Source of the DNA: Alentia gelatinosa
Lineage: Eukaryota > Annelida > Polychaeta > Phyllodocida > Polynoidae
Direction: 5' to 3'
Length of the DNA stretch: 64,000 nucleotides
Assembly: GCA_950022655.1 (NCBI GenBank)
Contig: OX465587.1
Location: 27,221,716-27,285,715 of the forward strand
Position numbers and translations under genes: made by a program. The notes under the pieces were generated by a model. It worked only from the letters and a program-made list of their open reading frames with translations, ran no database searches and had not been told where the DNA came from. Shown piece after piece: positions 1 through 12,500 of the stretch. The stretch's first letter is position 1. Every line of letters starts with the position of its first letter.

Positions 1-142
1 CCTTGTTTGTTTTAATGATTATTATGGTGATATGACTCTATCAACACTAAACCAAATTTCGAAGCTCTTTTAATGGCTGCGTCACGTTCACGGACTTGAG
101 TGTGATTTCATGGATAACGGCTGAGTTCGTTTCTATTTTCAG

Positions 143-3100
143 TGCACCTTGCCTTTATGCCTGAGCCCAGGTACTCGGGGCCGGACTACGTCACATACTT
201 CAGAGGCCATCTCGAGGTGAGCAGTTTTATGAACTTTTTTTTTTCATTTTTCTTCTTTTCTTCCTCCACTTATTATATATTACACGACTTTGTTTTTTTT
301 GTTAAAAAAAAAAATCCTTTATTTATGCTGGTCGAATTCAGTACAATAGTTAACTGGTTTTCATATTCAGCCAGCTCCGTTGTGTTACAAAGTCCAGGTT
401 GATACTTCTAGCCATGTGAGGCTTGTATAACATAACAAATTACAATATATAATATAATAAACGAGAATACATAGTCGATGCAACGAGGAAATATTACTTC
501 AGCGATCCACTACAGGACACAACAATGGCCCTGGTATAATTATACCAGTTTTATACATATAACTTAGTTTCTAATTTTTCACCCTTTTTAACCACTTTAC
601 TGTAGGCAACCATAAATCATGACTCATAGATTTAACAATGTCTATGGGATTGTAGATGCCAATCTTTTCTTAAGCAGTAATTTAAGTTCCTTTTTAGAGT
701 TCATATTTCTGATGTCGGCTGGGAGCCTATTCCATCTTGCTGGTCCATAGTAATTTAACGATTTGACATAGGCCGAACATTGTGGCTGCAATTGCTTAAA
801 CAGTGGGCCTCTGGTGTGGCCCTCATATTCACATTACTGGTTTTTATCATATTGACATTGTTACCAACTATAAATACAAGCATTTTCCAAGTCGTCCATA
901 TTCACATTAGTTTATATCTAGATGATATGTGAGAAGTAATGTAAGGAAAGTCGATTTAGAAAACTGTAAGATTACATTTACATTGAGTGTTGGATTTAAA
1001 TCTCACTATAAAATAGGGTTTGGTGGTAGGGATATATTGGTAGACGTGGCTTGAATTTTTTCCACGGGAAAGAGCGTACGAAAAAGGGTTTGATGGTAGG
1101 CCGCACTATATTTTGTACAAGCCAATTATTTCCTAATAAAAATTTAAAATAAAACAACAATTTATATAAAATAACAAAAAAAAACCACTCTGCTATTGAA
1201 TTAGTCTTTCTACCAGGGACGAAGTTTTCGACCGACATGGCAGCTTTCCACTTTTCTGTGGAAATCCAATATTTCATTTTCAGTTTATAACATTATTTTT
1301 TTCTGGTGTAAAACAAATATATTATTAATTAAGATATCCGAAATTACCATTAACAAGTTTTATTTTGGGTTCGGTTAAACTCGAAATTAATATTTTGAAA
1401 TTTTGCATAAAATAGAGTTTGTGTACTGTAATCTCAACAATATATCAAATATCTCAACAATATATCAAGTGTCTCAACAATATATCAAGTATCTCAACAA
1501 TATAGCAAATATCTCAACAATAGATCAAATTTCTCAGCAATATATCAAATATCTCAACAATATATCAGGGATGCAAGTTTTCCGAGAATTGACGGAAGTC
1601 TGACGGTATCTTGATGAAAATTGAATTTAAGTTTTTTTGTCTTTTCTTTTTAAGTGCAGTTCAATTTAGCCACGTACTGAATTTGAAAAGAAAATTGAAT
1701 AAAAGCGTCAATATTTACTCAGTGGCAGACTTTATTGAACCTTTGTCGAATGACAAAAGAAAGATGAACGCTGGATCTCCAACGAAACCAACTCACCAGA
1801 GTTGAGTATATTCAGGATAAATAAAAGACCTGAAAAAAATATATTGACGGTGAAGAATACGAGACAAAAACACTTCTTATCACAACCAATTAAAAAAATT
1901 TGATAAAAAAAAAATATATATATATATATATAAAAATTTAAAAAAAAAAAAAAAATTCATCTCAATATCGTGTTTCCAGGACGAGATTCGGCGAGACCCG
2001 CGGGTCACGTGGCTCGTCGAGTTCTACGCCGCCTGGTCTCCGCAGTGCGTCTCCTTCGCCCCCATCTTTGCCGAATTATCTTCAAAGTGAGTCACTATCC
2101 ATAGATAATCCATATGAGGACATCCATAAAGTACCTACGCAGAATTTCTGAAATTGTTTACCCCTCTCCAACTCCCGATCTTGTACGCAATAGAACAATG
2201 AAAGAGCCTACGCAAAATTTCAAAAATATTTTAACCCCCTCTCCCCACCTCACCCCCTCAGTACGTACTTTATTGATGGCCCCTAATGTTGCAAATTATT
2301 TTATAAGCGTTTTAAATTTCCGACTTTCTCCTCAGTCCCGACTTTGATCCTTAGACAGATAAGTGCCTCATTTTTGTTCAAGGGGACCATCCCCGAATTA
2401 GAGGAAACATTTTCCTCCAACCCCTTTATTAAGAAGCGGGATTTTACTGTATTTGCAAAGACTCCCCCCCCCCCCCCCACCTCCCTGAAAAGGGAAAAAG
2501 AAAAAAAAACTTCTCCTTTTTTCAATATGATTTTTTTTTCCAGGAAGTTGTCATTATCAATGTAGCATCGGCTTGTAGTAGAGGTGTTATAGCCACGTCG
2601 CACGAATTTCTTTTTTCAATATGAGCATGGCTTACCTTTATGATGCTATCTTTCATGTGGTAAATGGAGATTTACAGGTGTGCATCCAACGCTGAAATGC
2701 ATGTGATTATCCAGTAACTCAATTTATCTTCAAGGCAAGGCTTTAGTACGTCCATCTCCCGCTAGGTGTTCTTTGTTATCAGTTTTCATAAAAAAATAAT
2801 ATCTTGTGTCATCCAGGTTTTCAAATCATTATCGTACCATCAGAATTGATATGGACTCTTGTACTTAACATGGATATATAAGGTTTAATTCGTACTCTGA
2901 TGTCAACAAATAATTGATAAAGAATGATCATCTTCTTTCAGATATAATTTGGAAAATCTTAAATTCGGCAAATTAGATGTAACAAGATTTCCAGATGTTG
3001 CCGACAAGTAAGTTCACATTTACGTTAAATCTACGCGGTAATTTAAACGTAGTTTTCTGGACTGGCATCAGTAACCCCCTGAAGGTTTTGATGATTGAAA

Positions 3101-4967
3101 AGATAAAAACCTAAGGAATGTGTGAGGTTACTTTAAAAAAAATGTTGGAAAGAAATTTAAAACAAAATACTAAAAAAAAATTGAGATAGAAAGTGATGGG
3201 GAAATCTGAAAAAATTAGATAACGAAGGGATGCGAATGAGTATACTTCCATGAAAAATCACAATAAATAGATGATAAAAAGTGTTTAAAAAATTAAAACC
3301 CTTCGCAGTTTGCATATATGCCGACTCGAGACTTTCGATTGAACATGGCTGTCTAGAGACCCACCGTTGGCGGTGATGTTGTGATTGACGTGTGACCCAT
3401 TTCAGGTTTCGGGTGAGCGGGTCGTCGTGGTCCAAACAGCTGCCCACTGTGATCCTCTTCCAGAACGGGAAGGAGGTGACTCGCCGGCCACTCATCAACG
3501 CCCAGAACGCAGTCACCAATAAGTTCATCTTCAGTCACGTAAGTTCCCCATATGTGTCCTCTACATTCATGTACTCATCGTAAGTTCATCTTCAGTCACA
3601 TAAGTCGCTCGTGCATCCTCTACATTCATGTACCCTTCATAAGTTCGTCTTCAGTCTCATAAGTTCCCCAGCAGTGGTAGATTTACTGCTATATCAAAGG
3701 CCAATCCTTCTCATACTATGTCTATGTGGTGTGGGAAGTAAAAGAACTCTCACTTCGGTAAATGTGTAGGGGTGAGGTTTCCACCTAAACTCATTTCATA
3801 GATTCGATCACCACCCTTGTGGTGTAAAAGAACCTTGAGAAAGTCTGGTGAGAACCTGCAATGTTTAACTGGACGTTAAATCAAACCAACCAACCAATCA
3901 TAAGTTCCCCATGCTCCCTTCTATGTTCACGATACTCATAAGTTCATCTTCGGTCACATAAGTCCCCCGTGCGTCCTCTACGTTAACTGTACTCTTCATA
4001 AGTTAATCTTCAGTCACGTAAGTCCCCAATGTCCCCTTCTATGTTGTACTTGTAAGTTCATCTTCAAGTTCATCATATAAATCCCCTGTGTGTCCTCTAT
4101 GTTTATTGTACTCATTGTAAGTCTTTAATTATGTAGGTCCCCCTGGCCCCCGTCTGTGTTGTACTCATAAGTTCATCTTCAGTCATTTAAGTCCCAGTGT
4201 CTCCTCTCCGTTCATGTACTCATCGTAAGTTCTTCTTCAGTCACGTAAGTCCCTCGTGCATCCTCTACGTTCATGTACTCATCGTAAATTCATCTTCAGT
4301 CATGTAAGTCCCTTGTGTGTCCTTTATGCTCATGTTCTCATCGTAAGTTTATCTAGTCACATAATTCCCCTGTGTCTCCTCCACGTTCACTGTTCTCATC
4401 ATGATTTGTTAATGATTATTAACGCTCTATGCAGAGATGCGGCTTTCCACGGAAATTCACTTTTTCATTTCTTTGATAAAGACATCACAAAAACACCCCA
4501 GATAAAAAAAAACCAAAAAAAAACCTTTTTAATTTCCAGTATTGAACATTCTTTCCCCTTGTGTAAAACAAGAGACTCATTCACATTTAAGCAAATAAAA
4601 CAATGTTTTGAACCTCCCCACAGACCTGCAACTCCATGCCATGGCCAACACCGACATGTTTACCACATTTTCTAAGTCTTTCATGAAAATTCCACATGAA
4701 AAATACTGACACTTTTCTTCTGACTGCAGCTGTCATCATGTGGTGATGATGAGATTTTCATTCAAAGTTCAAAAATACTCTTTTATATTTCAGGAAAATG
4801 TGGTTCGGGAATTCGGCCTGAACGAAGTATACAACGTTTGTAAGAAAAATCCTTTGAAAAAGAGGAAAGGTAAAAAGGATCTGGAGAAGACTGCGGAGAT
4901 GGACAACGGAACCCACGAGGAACAGGAACCCGAAGTGGGTCCGGACGGGAAGCAGAAGAAGGAGTAA
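143..4967 (+). CDS. TMX2: Thioredoxin-related transmembrane protein 2, 5'-partial (five exons)
   Basis: Exons: 143-216, 1980-2086, 2942-3007, 3406-3538, 4794-4967 (stop TAA 4965-4967). All introns are GT-AG and phases fit. The protein follows vertebrate TMX2 closely: a membrane-proximal segment (PEPRYSGPDYVTYF), then a thioredoxin fold with VTWLVEFYAAW, the atypical one-cysteine site S-P-Q-C (human S-N-D-C), the KLDVTRFPDV strand and KQLPTVILFQNGKE. TMX2 is an ER and mitochondria-associated membrane protein linked to calcium and redox control. The lost CxxC means it is probably not a classical oxidoreductase. The tail GKQKKE has lysines at -3 and -5, fitting a KxKxx ER-retrieval signal. The N-terminal signal and first membrane segments lie before the window. 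The gene converges with DHX37. The donor edge of exon 3406-3538 has been amplified into the next intron. Confidence 0.93.
560..830 (-). mobile_element. 3' end of a non-LTR retrotransposon (LINE), fragment
   Basis: On the minus strand about 825-642 reads as the C-terminus of a LINE reverse transcriptase ORF, with the familiar tail pattern YYGPARWNRLPADIRN and a stop at 644-642. It lies inside a TMX2 intron. It resembles the tail of the LINE at 33.2-35.6 kb (WNKLPEDIK) but is a separate, more decayed copy. No RT core is present. Confidence 0.6.
1430..1567. repeat. 20-bp tandem repeat
   Basis: About seven copies of a 20-bp AT-rich unit (TATCTCAACAATATATCAAG and variants) in a TMX2 intron. The reading frame through it is an artefact of the repeat. 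Confidence 0.9.
2110..2290. mobile_element. MITE with CCATAAAG/CTTTATGG ends (copy 1)
   Basis: Inverted ends (CATCCATAAAG left, CTTTATTGATGG right) flank a C-rich core. A better preserved copy at 61106-61298 shows the same ends and core, with a 3-bp TGA target duplication. It lies in a TMX2 intron. Confidence 0.6.
3519..4400 (+). repeat. Minisatellite grown from the donor edge of a TMX2 exon
   Basis: The last ~18 coding bases of exon 3406-3538 plus its donor (TTCATCTTCAGTCAC then GTAAGT) recur about ten times down the intron with a period near 55-60 bp. Examples lie near 3582, 3640, 3940, 4000, 4170, 4226, 4284 and 4343. Most copies keep a GTAAGT or ATAAGT step. A SINE (3670-3897) interrupts the array. 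Confidence 0.85.
3670..3897 (+). mobile_element. tRNA-derived SINE, 5'-truncated
   Basis: Body and 3' end of the window's main SINE family, ending GGACGTTAAATCAAACC and CAAC repeats. It is flanked by a 13-bp target duplication (3657-3669 and 3898-3910, TCATAAGTTCCCC). It landed inside the TMX2 exon-edge minisatellite, so that array already existed. Confidence 0.85.
4431..4735 (-). mobile_element. MITE-like dispersed element, CAGGGATGTCAG family
   Basis: Reverse copy of a ~250-300-bp family. Its plus-sense marks, in order, are AGGGATGTCAGTTGGGGTCA, CATGTGGAATTTACTGCCTC, TTGGCCATGGAATGGGG, TTATCTTTGTTTTACAC and a terminal GCTGTCATCCCTG. The ends form a short inverted repeat, which suggests a DNA-transposon derivative. 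It lies just before the last TMX2 exon. Confidence 0.55.
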
Positions 4968-5377
4968 AGGATGATAACTGGGAGAAGTGTGTGTGAGGTG
5001 TGTGAGGAGTCGTGCTTGAGTCGAATAGTCTTAATAAGCTCAGCCCAGTTTTCTGTTGCAATTACTACTATACTTGTTTTTTTCCTATGTAAACTCTACA
5101 TAGAGTTGCCCCAAATTGTTGACAGCAAGTTCAACAACCTAGCAACTCACCCCCACAACGCCGCTTCCATAGCGATATTGACACTGTGACATCTCGTCAC
5201 TAAGCGACAATTCGATGATGACAGTGCAGCCGACTTCGCTTGAAATCGGCTTTCACTCCGTAGCATCAGTGGTGAACCGATCGGCCTAGCCACATATTGC
5301 CATTCAGTACTATTCTGTCAGGTCTTATTTGTTTGGTTAAAAAGGAATTGTTGCAAATATCTTCAGGTGGTGTTCCA

Positions 5378-5581
5378 CCAGTGTACTGCGAAAATTGGTT
5401 ACCCTGCAAAAAACTTATTTAATCACCTACTAGTATCTGGTGCGCATGGGCAAAAATGCGTAGTGTTGAAGTCCACGATTGGAGAATGAAGAACGTGTGC
5501 AGACGTATGCGCATATTGGGTGGGCGATAAAACAAGTTTTTCGCAGGGTAACCAATTTTTGCAGCACACCGGGACACACGA
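5378..5581. mobile_element. MITE with ~38-bp terminal inverted repeats
   Basis: Arms at about 5378-5419 and 5540-5581 are near-perfect inverted repeats (core ATTGGTTACCCTGC) around a ~120-bp centre. There is no coding capacity. It lies in the TMX2-DHX37 convergent spacer. Confidence 0.8.
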
Positions 5582-6037
5582 TCTAAGCCGATCATTTTTT
5601 GAGTGGCTAGGTCAGGATAAATCATATGAGCAAGCTTCAGAGGACATTTTGTTAATGGTGTTTACCATGCTTACATGTAATATCATGTAAAGCTAGATTC
5701 ATGTAATATCGTGTACAGCTAGATTCTTTTTAGCGTTATGATTTCCAAAGAAAGGGAGATTATCATATCAATAGAGGGTCTTTGATAATGTGTCTGCAAT
5801 CAAAGATATCTCGGTCATAATTTTGTCAATCAGTATTATCGTACTAGAAACTTCTTTGAATCAAAAGCAAGTCCATGAAAAAGAGGTTTTCTATCTAGGA
5901 GGTTTAGGAAATATTTAATTTTTCAATCAGCATATTCATCCGAAATAATTTCATGTTTCGCCTCAAATAGATTATGATTGTGCATCCTCGGAACACTATT
6001 CAGAGCGGGATTTTACCATATTGTTAGGTTATCATGT

Positions 6038-6312
6038 TAAGGGCTGGTTCCACCAACACAATAGATTTGCTGTGGTATATCTTGTTATATCTTACAGTGT
6101 CGCGATATGTCATACCTCCGTTGTTGCGATACGTAGCACACAGTGTCATGTGTATGTTTTGGTGCTCCACCACTGCGAGACCGCAAGACACGTCGTGGCA
6201 AATAAGCATGCAATCATTCAAAACCTAGCAAGACAGCCAAATCGCCTAATCTCACTATATCTTGTGTGTTGGTGGAATCACCACTTTACTGTGACCGATT
6301 CACCAAGTTGTC
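6038..6312. mobile_element. MITE with TTCCACCAACAC ends (copy 1)
   Basis: Inverted ends GGTTCCACCAACACAA and TTGTGTGTTGGTGGAATCACC enclose ~230 bp. A second copy at 55398-55725 shares the right half, including the TTTTGGTGCTCCACCACTGCGA stretch. Short open frames here are chance. Confidence 0.75.
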
Positions 6313-6599
6313 TTTGTAAAGACTCGAGGAAGAAGTTATCTGAGTTTGACGGATTTCAGTCACCGCTAGAAACTGCTTCATTGTGTTCAGTTAACAGTCA
6401 ACGCGAACAGGATAATTATAATATACCTTAAAGACTGGACATTTCGCTATTTACTAGTCCTTAATTGGAGTTTCTAAGTTAATTATTAACGGAGTTATCA
6501 CCTGAACTGTATGTGGGAGCCGGACATCACAAGCCACGCTCGCAACCCACCTGAGGTAAAAACACTCAGAAATAATCAAAATACCAAACAGTCCCAATC

Positions 6600-6810
6600 C
6601 TATAGCATTATATCATTGTACACCTTTGGCCGAACATCTATGAAATACTGCCCGCTGTTAGAGGTGTAGTATAAATAATGTTCGGGCGCACTGTGCCCGT
6701 AGTGAATGAGCATGAATCAGTGATTTAGTGAGTGAACAAAATGGCATTTTCTCATCAATTTTAGATATATTATAATAAGTAAACGTAGTGACTGAGTCCG
6801 TAGAGATGCC
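6600..6810. repeat. Dispersed repeat related to 10975-11290
   Basis: It shares the phrases CTATGAAATACTGCCCGCTG, AATAATGTTCG and TTATAATAAGTAAACGTAGTGACTG with the foldback element at 10975-11290. No coding sequence is evident. The flanking stretch 6810-7765 holds nothing I can identify beyond two AATAAA motifs (7199, 7343) that might serve a long TMX2 3' UTR. Confidence 0.5.
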
Positions 6811-7765
6811 TTTCCCGGTTTTTTTTTATCATAAAATACGTCCCTCTGCTTCTAGTGTCGGAACCTTTGGGAAATGGCCATCGCTAGAGCTCAGTAATAC
6901 GGAACCCACTGATAATCAGTATTCTGATCAAGATTACTGAATTGAAAAATCATAGGTGACACTTCTTTGATTTTTGCTGACGATTACAAAACAAATATCT
7001 TAGAGACAATGTCAAACTTGGATATACACGTGTCTGCTAAAATAACACAACTAATTGAAAACTTCATATCAATGTACCCTAGATCGGACAAGTTACAAAA
7101 AAAAGAATGGATCGGACATGTTGGTCACCACGATACTGTGGCATTTATTACTGTTTGTTAAATATAATCTGTATAATTGGACATGCATTTCATTGTGGAA
7201 TAAAGTTGAAAGTCTAGTGTTTTTAGTTTTCCCATCAAGTAACTGCCAAATCCATGTTGATGTGAATGTACGGTTTTTGGGGGCAGTTTGTGACAGTGTT
7301 TTGCTTCAGTTTGCGTACTTAAGTTATTACCCGCATCTTTTGTAATAAAAGTGTCCAAAAAGAATACTTGGTGATGTTGTGAAACTTGTCGAACTCTCCA
7401 GAATAACTGGATGTCCACTCCAGGATATGACAATAAACACTTTTATTCCATTAACGGTCAATGTTAAGTTGTTATCACACACCTTCTTCAGGAGAGGAAT
7501 GATCACATAGGTTTCTTGTCTTATCAGTCAGCTCCACTTAGTGATATCATTCCTCAAAGACAACTCACGCCATATAGACAATTATATGCAATTTTGTGAT
7601 GTTTTCTTGATATTATTCGAGTGTAAATGTTAAAATAGTAAAACATAACTATATGGCGAAAGGTAAAAACTAATATCTTAGAAGTGGACGGGGCATGACT
7701 ACTCATTAAAGAAAAATATAACAGAAAAATGCTGTTTCTTATCACCACATGCATGAAGGGTAGTA

Positions 7766-7940
7766 CAGTCGAACCCCACCTGGCACGCCGCGTAAGCAGT
7801 CACCCTGCATTAACGAACACCTTTGCTCGGAACTGATCCCTCTTTTAGATGTTTATTTGAACCCTGCGTAAGCGGACACAGCACGTAAGCAGACACTTCG
7901 GCCCAGAATGGAGGGTGTTCACTTACACAGGGTTCTACTG
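7766..7940. mobile_element. pogo-like MITE, diverged copy
   Basis: It starts TA-CAGTCGAACCCCACC and ends GGGTTCTACTG, with internal GCGTAAGCGGACAC blocks. Related copies lie at 13316-13473 and 63130-63292. The CAGTAGAACC ends and TA target fit the pogo/Tigger branch of Tc1-mariner. Confidence 0.7.
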
Positions 7941-8254
7941 GATATCAGGTAACCATTTGTAAAGTCTAGCCCAGCTTATGCAAGGATAGACCCTAAGAGA
8001 AGGGACGAACTTTAACACAGAGGTATGTTGTATTACTACCAGTAAAAAAAGATGACTATTGAAATTTCTTATATACACATGGCTGGTGGTATGTTGCTGC
8101 AGGTTGAAGTTGCAAGCTCTGTGCTGTGATTGGCTGTTGAACCAAAAGCCATTGAGGAATGACGAGTCTTCTTGTCACCTGCCGCATGCTGGATGAACGC
8201 TCACATCACTGACAACTCAATTGTAATGTCAGTATAGTCCGTTTACAGACTGCA

Positions 8255-8840
8255 CCACCTTAAGCCTATAAGATAGCGACCCGACCATCTTGCCCGATCA
8301 CACCTTTGCCCGACGAATCCGTCGGGTCGGTCAGAATCGGGTCGCTGTACGCACTTCACAGACCCGATTTTAATCGGGTCGGCATTACTAGCGTGGGGGG
8401 TAATGACCGACTATGCCCGACCTTAATCGTGTTGCTGGACGCACTTCACCGACTGTTCCCGATTCTGAGTAGGCCGTTTCAACAGCAATGCTACCCATCC
8501 CCTGGTCCGATTTACAAGTGCCTTATATCGATTTGCAGGGGCGATGACGAATCTGAAAACCGATTTCCAATATCTTATTTGGATCAAAAGTTATTAAACT
8601 TTGAATCATTTTCTATGAATCCACACCAACGGCCCATGGCTCACCACGGCTCGGCTCCCGGCGGCTCTCTTTGATCTCACTCGGTTCACTGTACAAGGTC
8701 ATAAAGTGGAAAGGTGTGATCGGCAATCGGCGTTGAGGGTATAAGACAGCGACATTCTTGTTACCGATTACAATCGGTGATCGGATCGGTGAGAATCTGT
8801 GGAAAATGTCGCTGTCTTATGGGCTTTAGGCTTACGGTCC
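8255..8840. mobile_element. MITE with AAGCCTATAAGATAGCGAC ends
   Basis: The left end ACCTTAAGCCTATAAGATAGCGAC and right end GTCGCTGTCTTATGGGCTTTAGGC form an inverted pair. A second internal end (TATAAGACAGCGAC near 8750) suggests two nested or tandem copies. Both halves are rich in GATCGG and CCGATT steps that fold on themselves. No protein is encoded. The flank 8840-9330 shows no feature. Confidence 0.7.
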
Positions 8841-9344
8841 ATAAGGGTCTAACAGAGCATAGTTCCCATTTGCCTGTTCCCTCTGCCTGATGGGAGAAAG
8901 AAATTCTGTGATTGGTTATTCTAATTTTAGGACCTATGCTTGAAGAGTAATACTCTGGTCACTGGCAAATCACTAAGGGCAGCTTAGTACCAGCAGATGC
9001 AGGAATTCCTGACTCATAATGGCAGCGCATAACAGTCTTAGTCTTAGCCTGTGCGCCCTGGCCCTGGCGACAACAGACTGTACTAGAGTCTAGTGTCAGT
9101 ACGTCCTGTCCCCATGTGGCCAGACTCTGAACTAGAGCGAGCGATAATGAGGGTAAATATGCCATTCACGACATGGCTGCCGTACAGTCAACATCAAGAC
9201 AGGGAGGGAGCTACTACAAGACTGCGACTGTCCTAATGCAGTCATTTTGGTACTGATAAATACGGGCAATTTAGATGATTAATCTCTTCGCATAAAAACC
9301 AATATGATCAGTCACGATAGGAATGTGGACCAAAACTTTACACA

Positions 9345-9425
9345 TTTATTCACGAACTGTGGAGAAAAAAGAAATGCACAATAAATATACAAATAAAAAG
9401 AATCTTACATAGAAATGTGTTTATT
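9345..9425 (-). terminator. Candidate poly(A) signals of DHX37
   Basis: TTTATT at 9345-9350 and 9420-9425 is AATAAA on the minus strand. They lie 143-223 bp past the DHX37 stop codon, suitable for a short 3' UTR. The cleavage site cannot be placed from sequence alone. Confidence 0.4.
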
Positions 9426-9567
9426 ACATTAAAACATTCATGACAATCCAACTAGATTGATCTAGTCATATGATTCTAACAGGTATAAACCATAGATATG
9501 GATTCTGTATTATACTTCCCCGGCCCCGTAATACTCATTAACAGTCTAAGTAGTGTCTACAGAACAG

Positions 9568-12500
9568 CTACGTCGGGGGCCACAACGACTGGAGCTGCAC
9601 GTGTCTTGACTCCGGGAGCCACTCGAGGTAGGCGCTGAGCAGATCTGTAAAAATAACAAAATGCTGTTATTTTAACATCATGGATTTGTTATCAACCCTA
9701 ATATACAAAGTTTGTTTGTTTGTTTGGGTAGTTAACGTCCAATATGTTCTATTAGACTTACTTTGGATTTGATGGTGATTGAATCTATGAGATGAATTTA
9801 GGTAGAAATCTCACCCCTACACATTTACTGAGGTGAGAGTTCATTTAGTTCCCTCACCACACAGATCACCACCCTTGTGGTTTAAAACCAGTGAGAAAAG
9901 CTGAACCATGAGTTAGACACTAATGTTACGTTCCAAATTATCTGTATGTCAAACATTCAGGTGCTATCCCTTGGCCTAGCTGATCATGCTGGCTCTACAT
10001 AATAGGCTGTTGGAGGCGACCCGTGGTTATGATCAACACGGTCGCCCCACAGGGTAAACACGGAGCCAGCATATAACCCGGATCTCTATGTATTCTCAGC
10101 AGTCCAGTCAGCCTAGCACATTGCAGTAACACCAGCAATAAAGGTTGTAACGGGATGAAGTCTTGGAGTCATTCATTTAGTTTACTATTCACGCATGATA
10201 GTGACACTAGATACTCTCAGGTATCAAGGGACGTTAGATAAACAACCAAACCAAACTACTCACAGCTAGGGTCGTCCTTCCATACTCTCCGGAGCTCAAC
10301 TCCAGAGGAGACCTTCTCGGAAACGAGTGCTCTCAGCAGCGATTCGGTCCGTGCCTGTAACCTGCAAGAAAATCACGCAAAACTTTACTGCCTGTGAGAA
10401 TTAGTCCTGAATTTTCAAAAGATTTTTGTTATTGGATAAGTTCGCATGCAATTTAAGTCGAGGTCTTCCACCATTCATATTTATACCCCATCGATATCAG
10501 TTGGGGTCATGAAGCAAAGAAGAGGTATTTTTCATGGGGAATTTACTGCATCAGAGCGAGAAAAGATGGAAAACATATTGTTATTGGCCATGGAATGGGG
10601 CTTAAGGGTGTGTGGGGAGGTTTGAACTACTGTTTATTGGCGTGAACGAAGCTGATTTAATCATCTCTTTGTTTTACACAAAAAAAACAAATTTTGCAAA
10701 CTGAAAACTAAATAAAAGTCCCCCAAACTGAAATGTCTTTTTTCTCTCTAAAACTTATGTCAAAATACTAAATACTATAACTGTAAGATATTGTATGGCC
10801 ATAAAACCTTGTTCAAAACAGAAATAATATGCTATCTGTACTTAGTTAGCTATAGAAAACAAAAATGTGGTCAGTTCGCCTAATGACTCTACAAGCATGT
10901 GTACGACAGTAAGCTATAGCCATAACCTAAAGACCAACCGTCAACCCGCTAACAAGGATTTCCTTGCAAAAAGGGAAAACTACCATCTCTGATATCATTA
11001 TATACCTGTGTCCGAATGCCTATGAAATACTGCCCGCTGCTAGGGGTGCAGTAATAATAATGTTCGTGCCCGCTGTGAAAGTGACTTAATAAGTCATTAA
11101 AATTGTGTTTTTTCATCGATTTAAGGTATATAATACTAAGCAAACGTCCTGACTGTAGATGAAACGATTTTAGTTCTCGGTCAGTCATCGATTTCATACT
11201 GCCTTCCGCCTATGGCGTCAGGCAGTATGATATCGATGACTGACCGAGAACAGGAACCGTTTCGTCCACAGTAAGGACGTTTCCTAATATTACCCAATGT
11301 GAATTCTACTACTCGTACTGATTATTTAGAAGTTGAGCGGCACTCACTTTGCCCATGTCTTGATCATGGTGGACGGCGTGGACAGTAACACGGAGGAGCA
11401 AGGCTTCAGATGAACTACCATCTCTAATATTACCCAACGTGAATTCTACTACTCGTACTGATTATTTAGAAGTTGAGCGGCACTCACTTTGCCCATGTTT
11501 TGATCATGGTGGACGGTGTGGACAGTAACTCGGAGGAGCAAGGCTTCAGATGAACTACCATCTCTAATATTACCCAACGTGAATTCTACTACTCGTACTG
11601 ATTATTTAGAAGTTGAGCGGCACTCACTTTGCCCATGTCTTGATCATGGTGGACGGCGTGGACAGTAACTCGGAGGAGTAAGGCTTCAGCGCTGTGCATA
11701 CAGCGCCCTCTAACAGGCAGCGCGCGAACCACTTGTACCGGTCCAGGTTCTCCGGAAATTCCAGTTCTGTCGTGGGCAGCGGCCAGAAGTGTGGACCTGT
11801 CAGAAGACAAGTGACAATTTAAAAAATAAAAAAATTACAACAAATAATTGCCTGAAGAAGTCCCATAAATGGGATGAAACGGTGCAAAAAAATACTGATT
11901 TTTTCCCTCCCCAATCTCGATGATAATTAAATCCCACAATAAAATATTTACACCTTAATCAGTTTGTCTGGATTTTGTGGTACTAGAACCAACTTGATTA
12001 CAAAATTATTAGAAAAAAGTAACACTTTACAAAATGGCCTCTGCTTTCAAAGCAGGTTGGTTGTTGTTTGGGTAGTTTTACTTCCGAAATGTTCTATTAG
12101 ACTTAATTTGATTTAAGCTTCTCACTTTTTAGACTTATTTCAGTCAGTTCAAATACTTTATAAACAATCATAGAGATTTGTCTCTTTCAAAAAAGTGATT
12201 ATACCTTTTGGGGGAATAGTCTCAAACAACATAATCCTATTGTTACTATTTTTCAAATACTTTCTTCTATTTTCCTGTACCCTTTGACAGTTCAGCAGAA
12301 TATGCTGGACTGTTATTAGATGCTTGGCATAATGGACAATTTACTCCTTTCAGGAGGTATTCGTGTGTAAGTTTATCAGGAAAATAGAAAAAAAACAGGC
12401 CGTTCTTTCATACACTGTACAGTTTGTAGTTAATCTAAAAGTGACATAAACTTACCGAATGTGCCGCCCATGTGGCAGACCACAATTTGCCTGTCCGGGT

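Noticed and set aside
11285..11535. Extra coding exons of DHX37
   Set aside because: They lack acceptors and repeat residues already encoded by exon 24; the C-terminus is complete without them.
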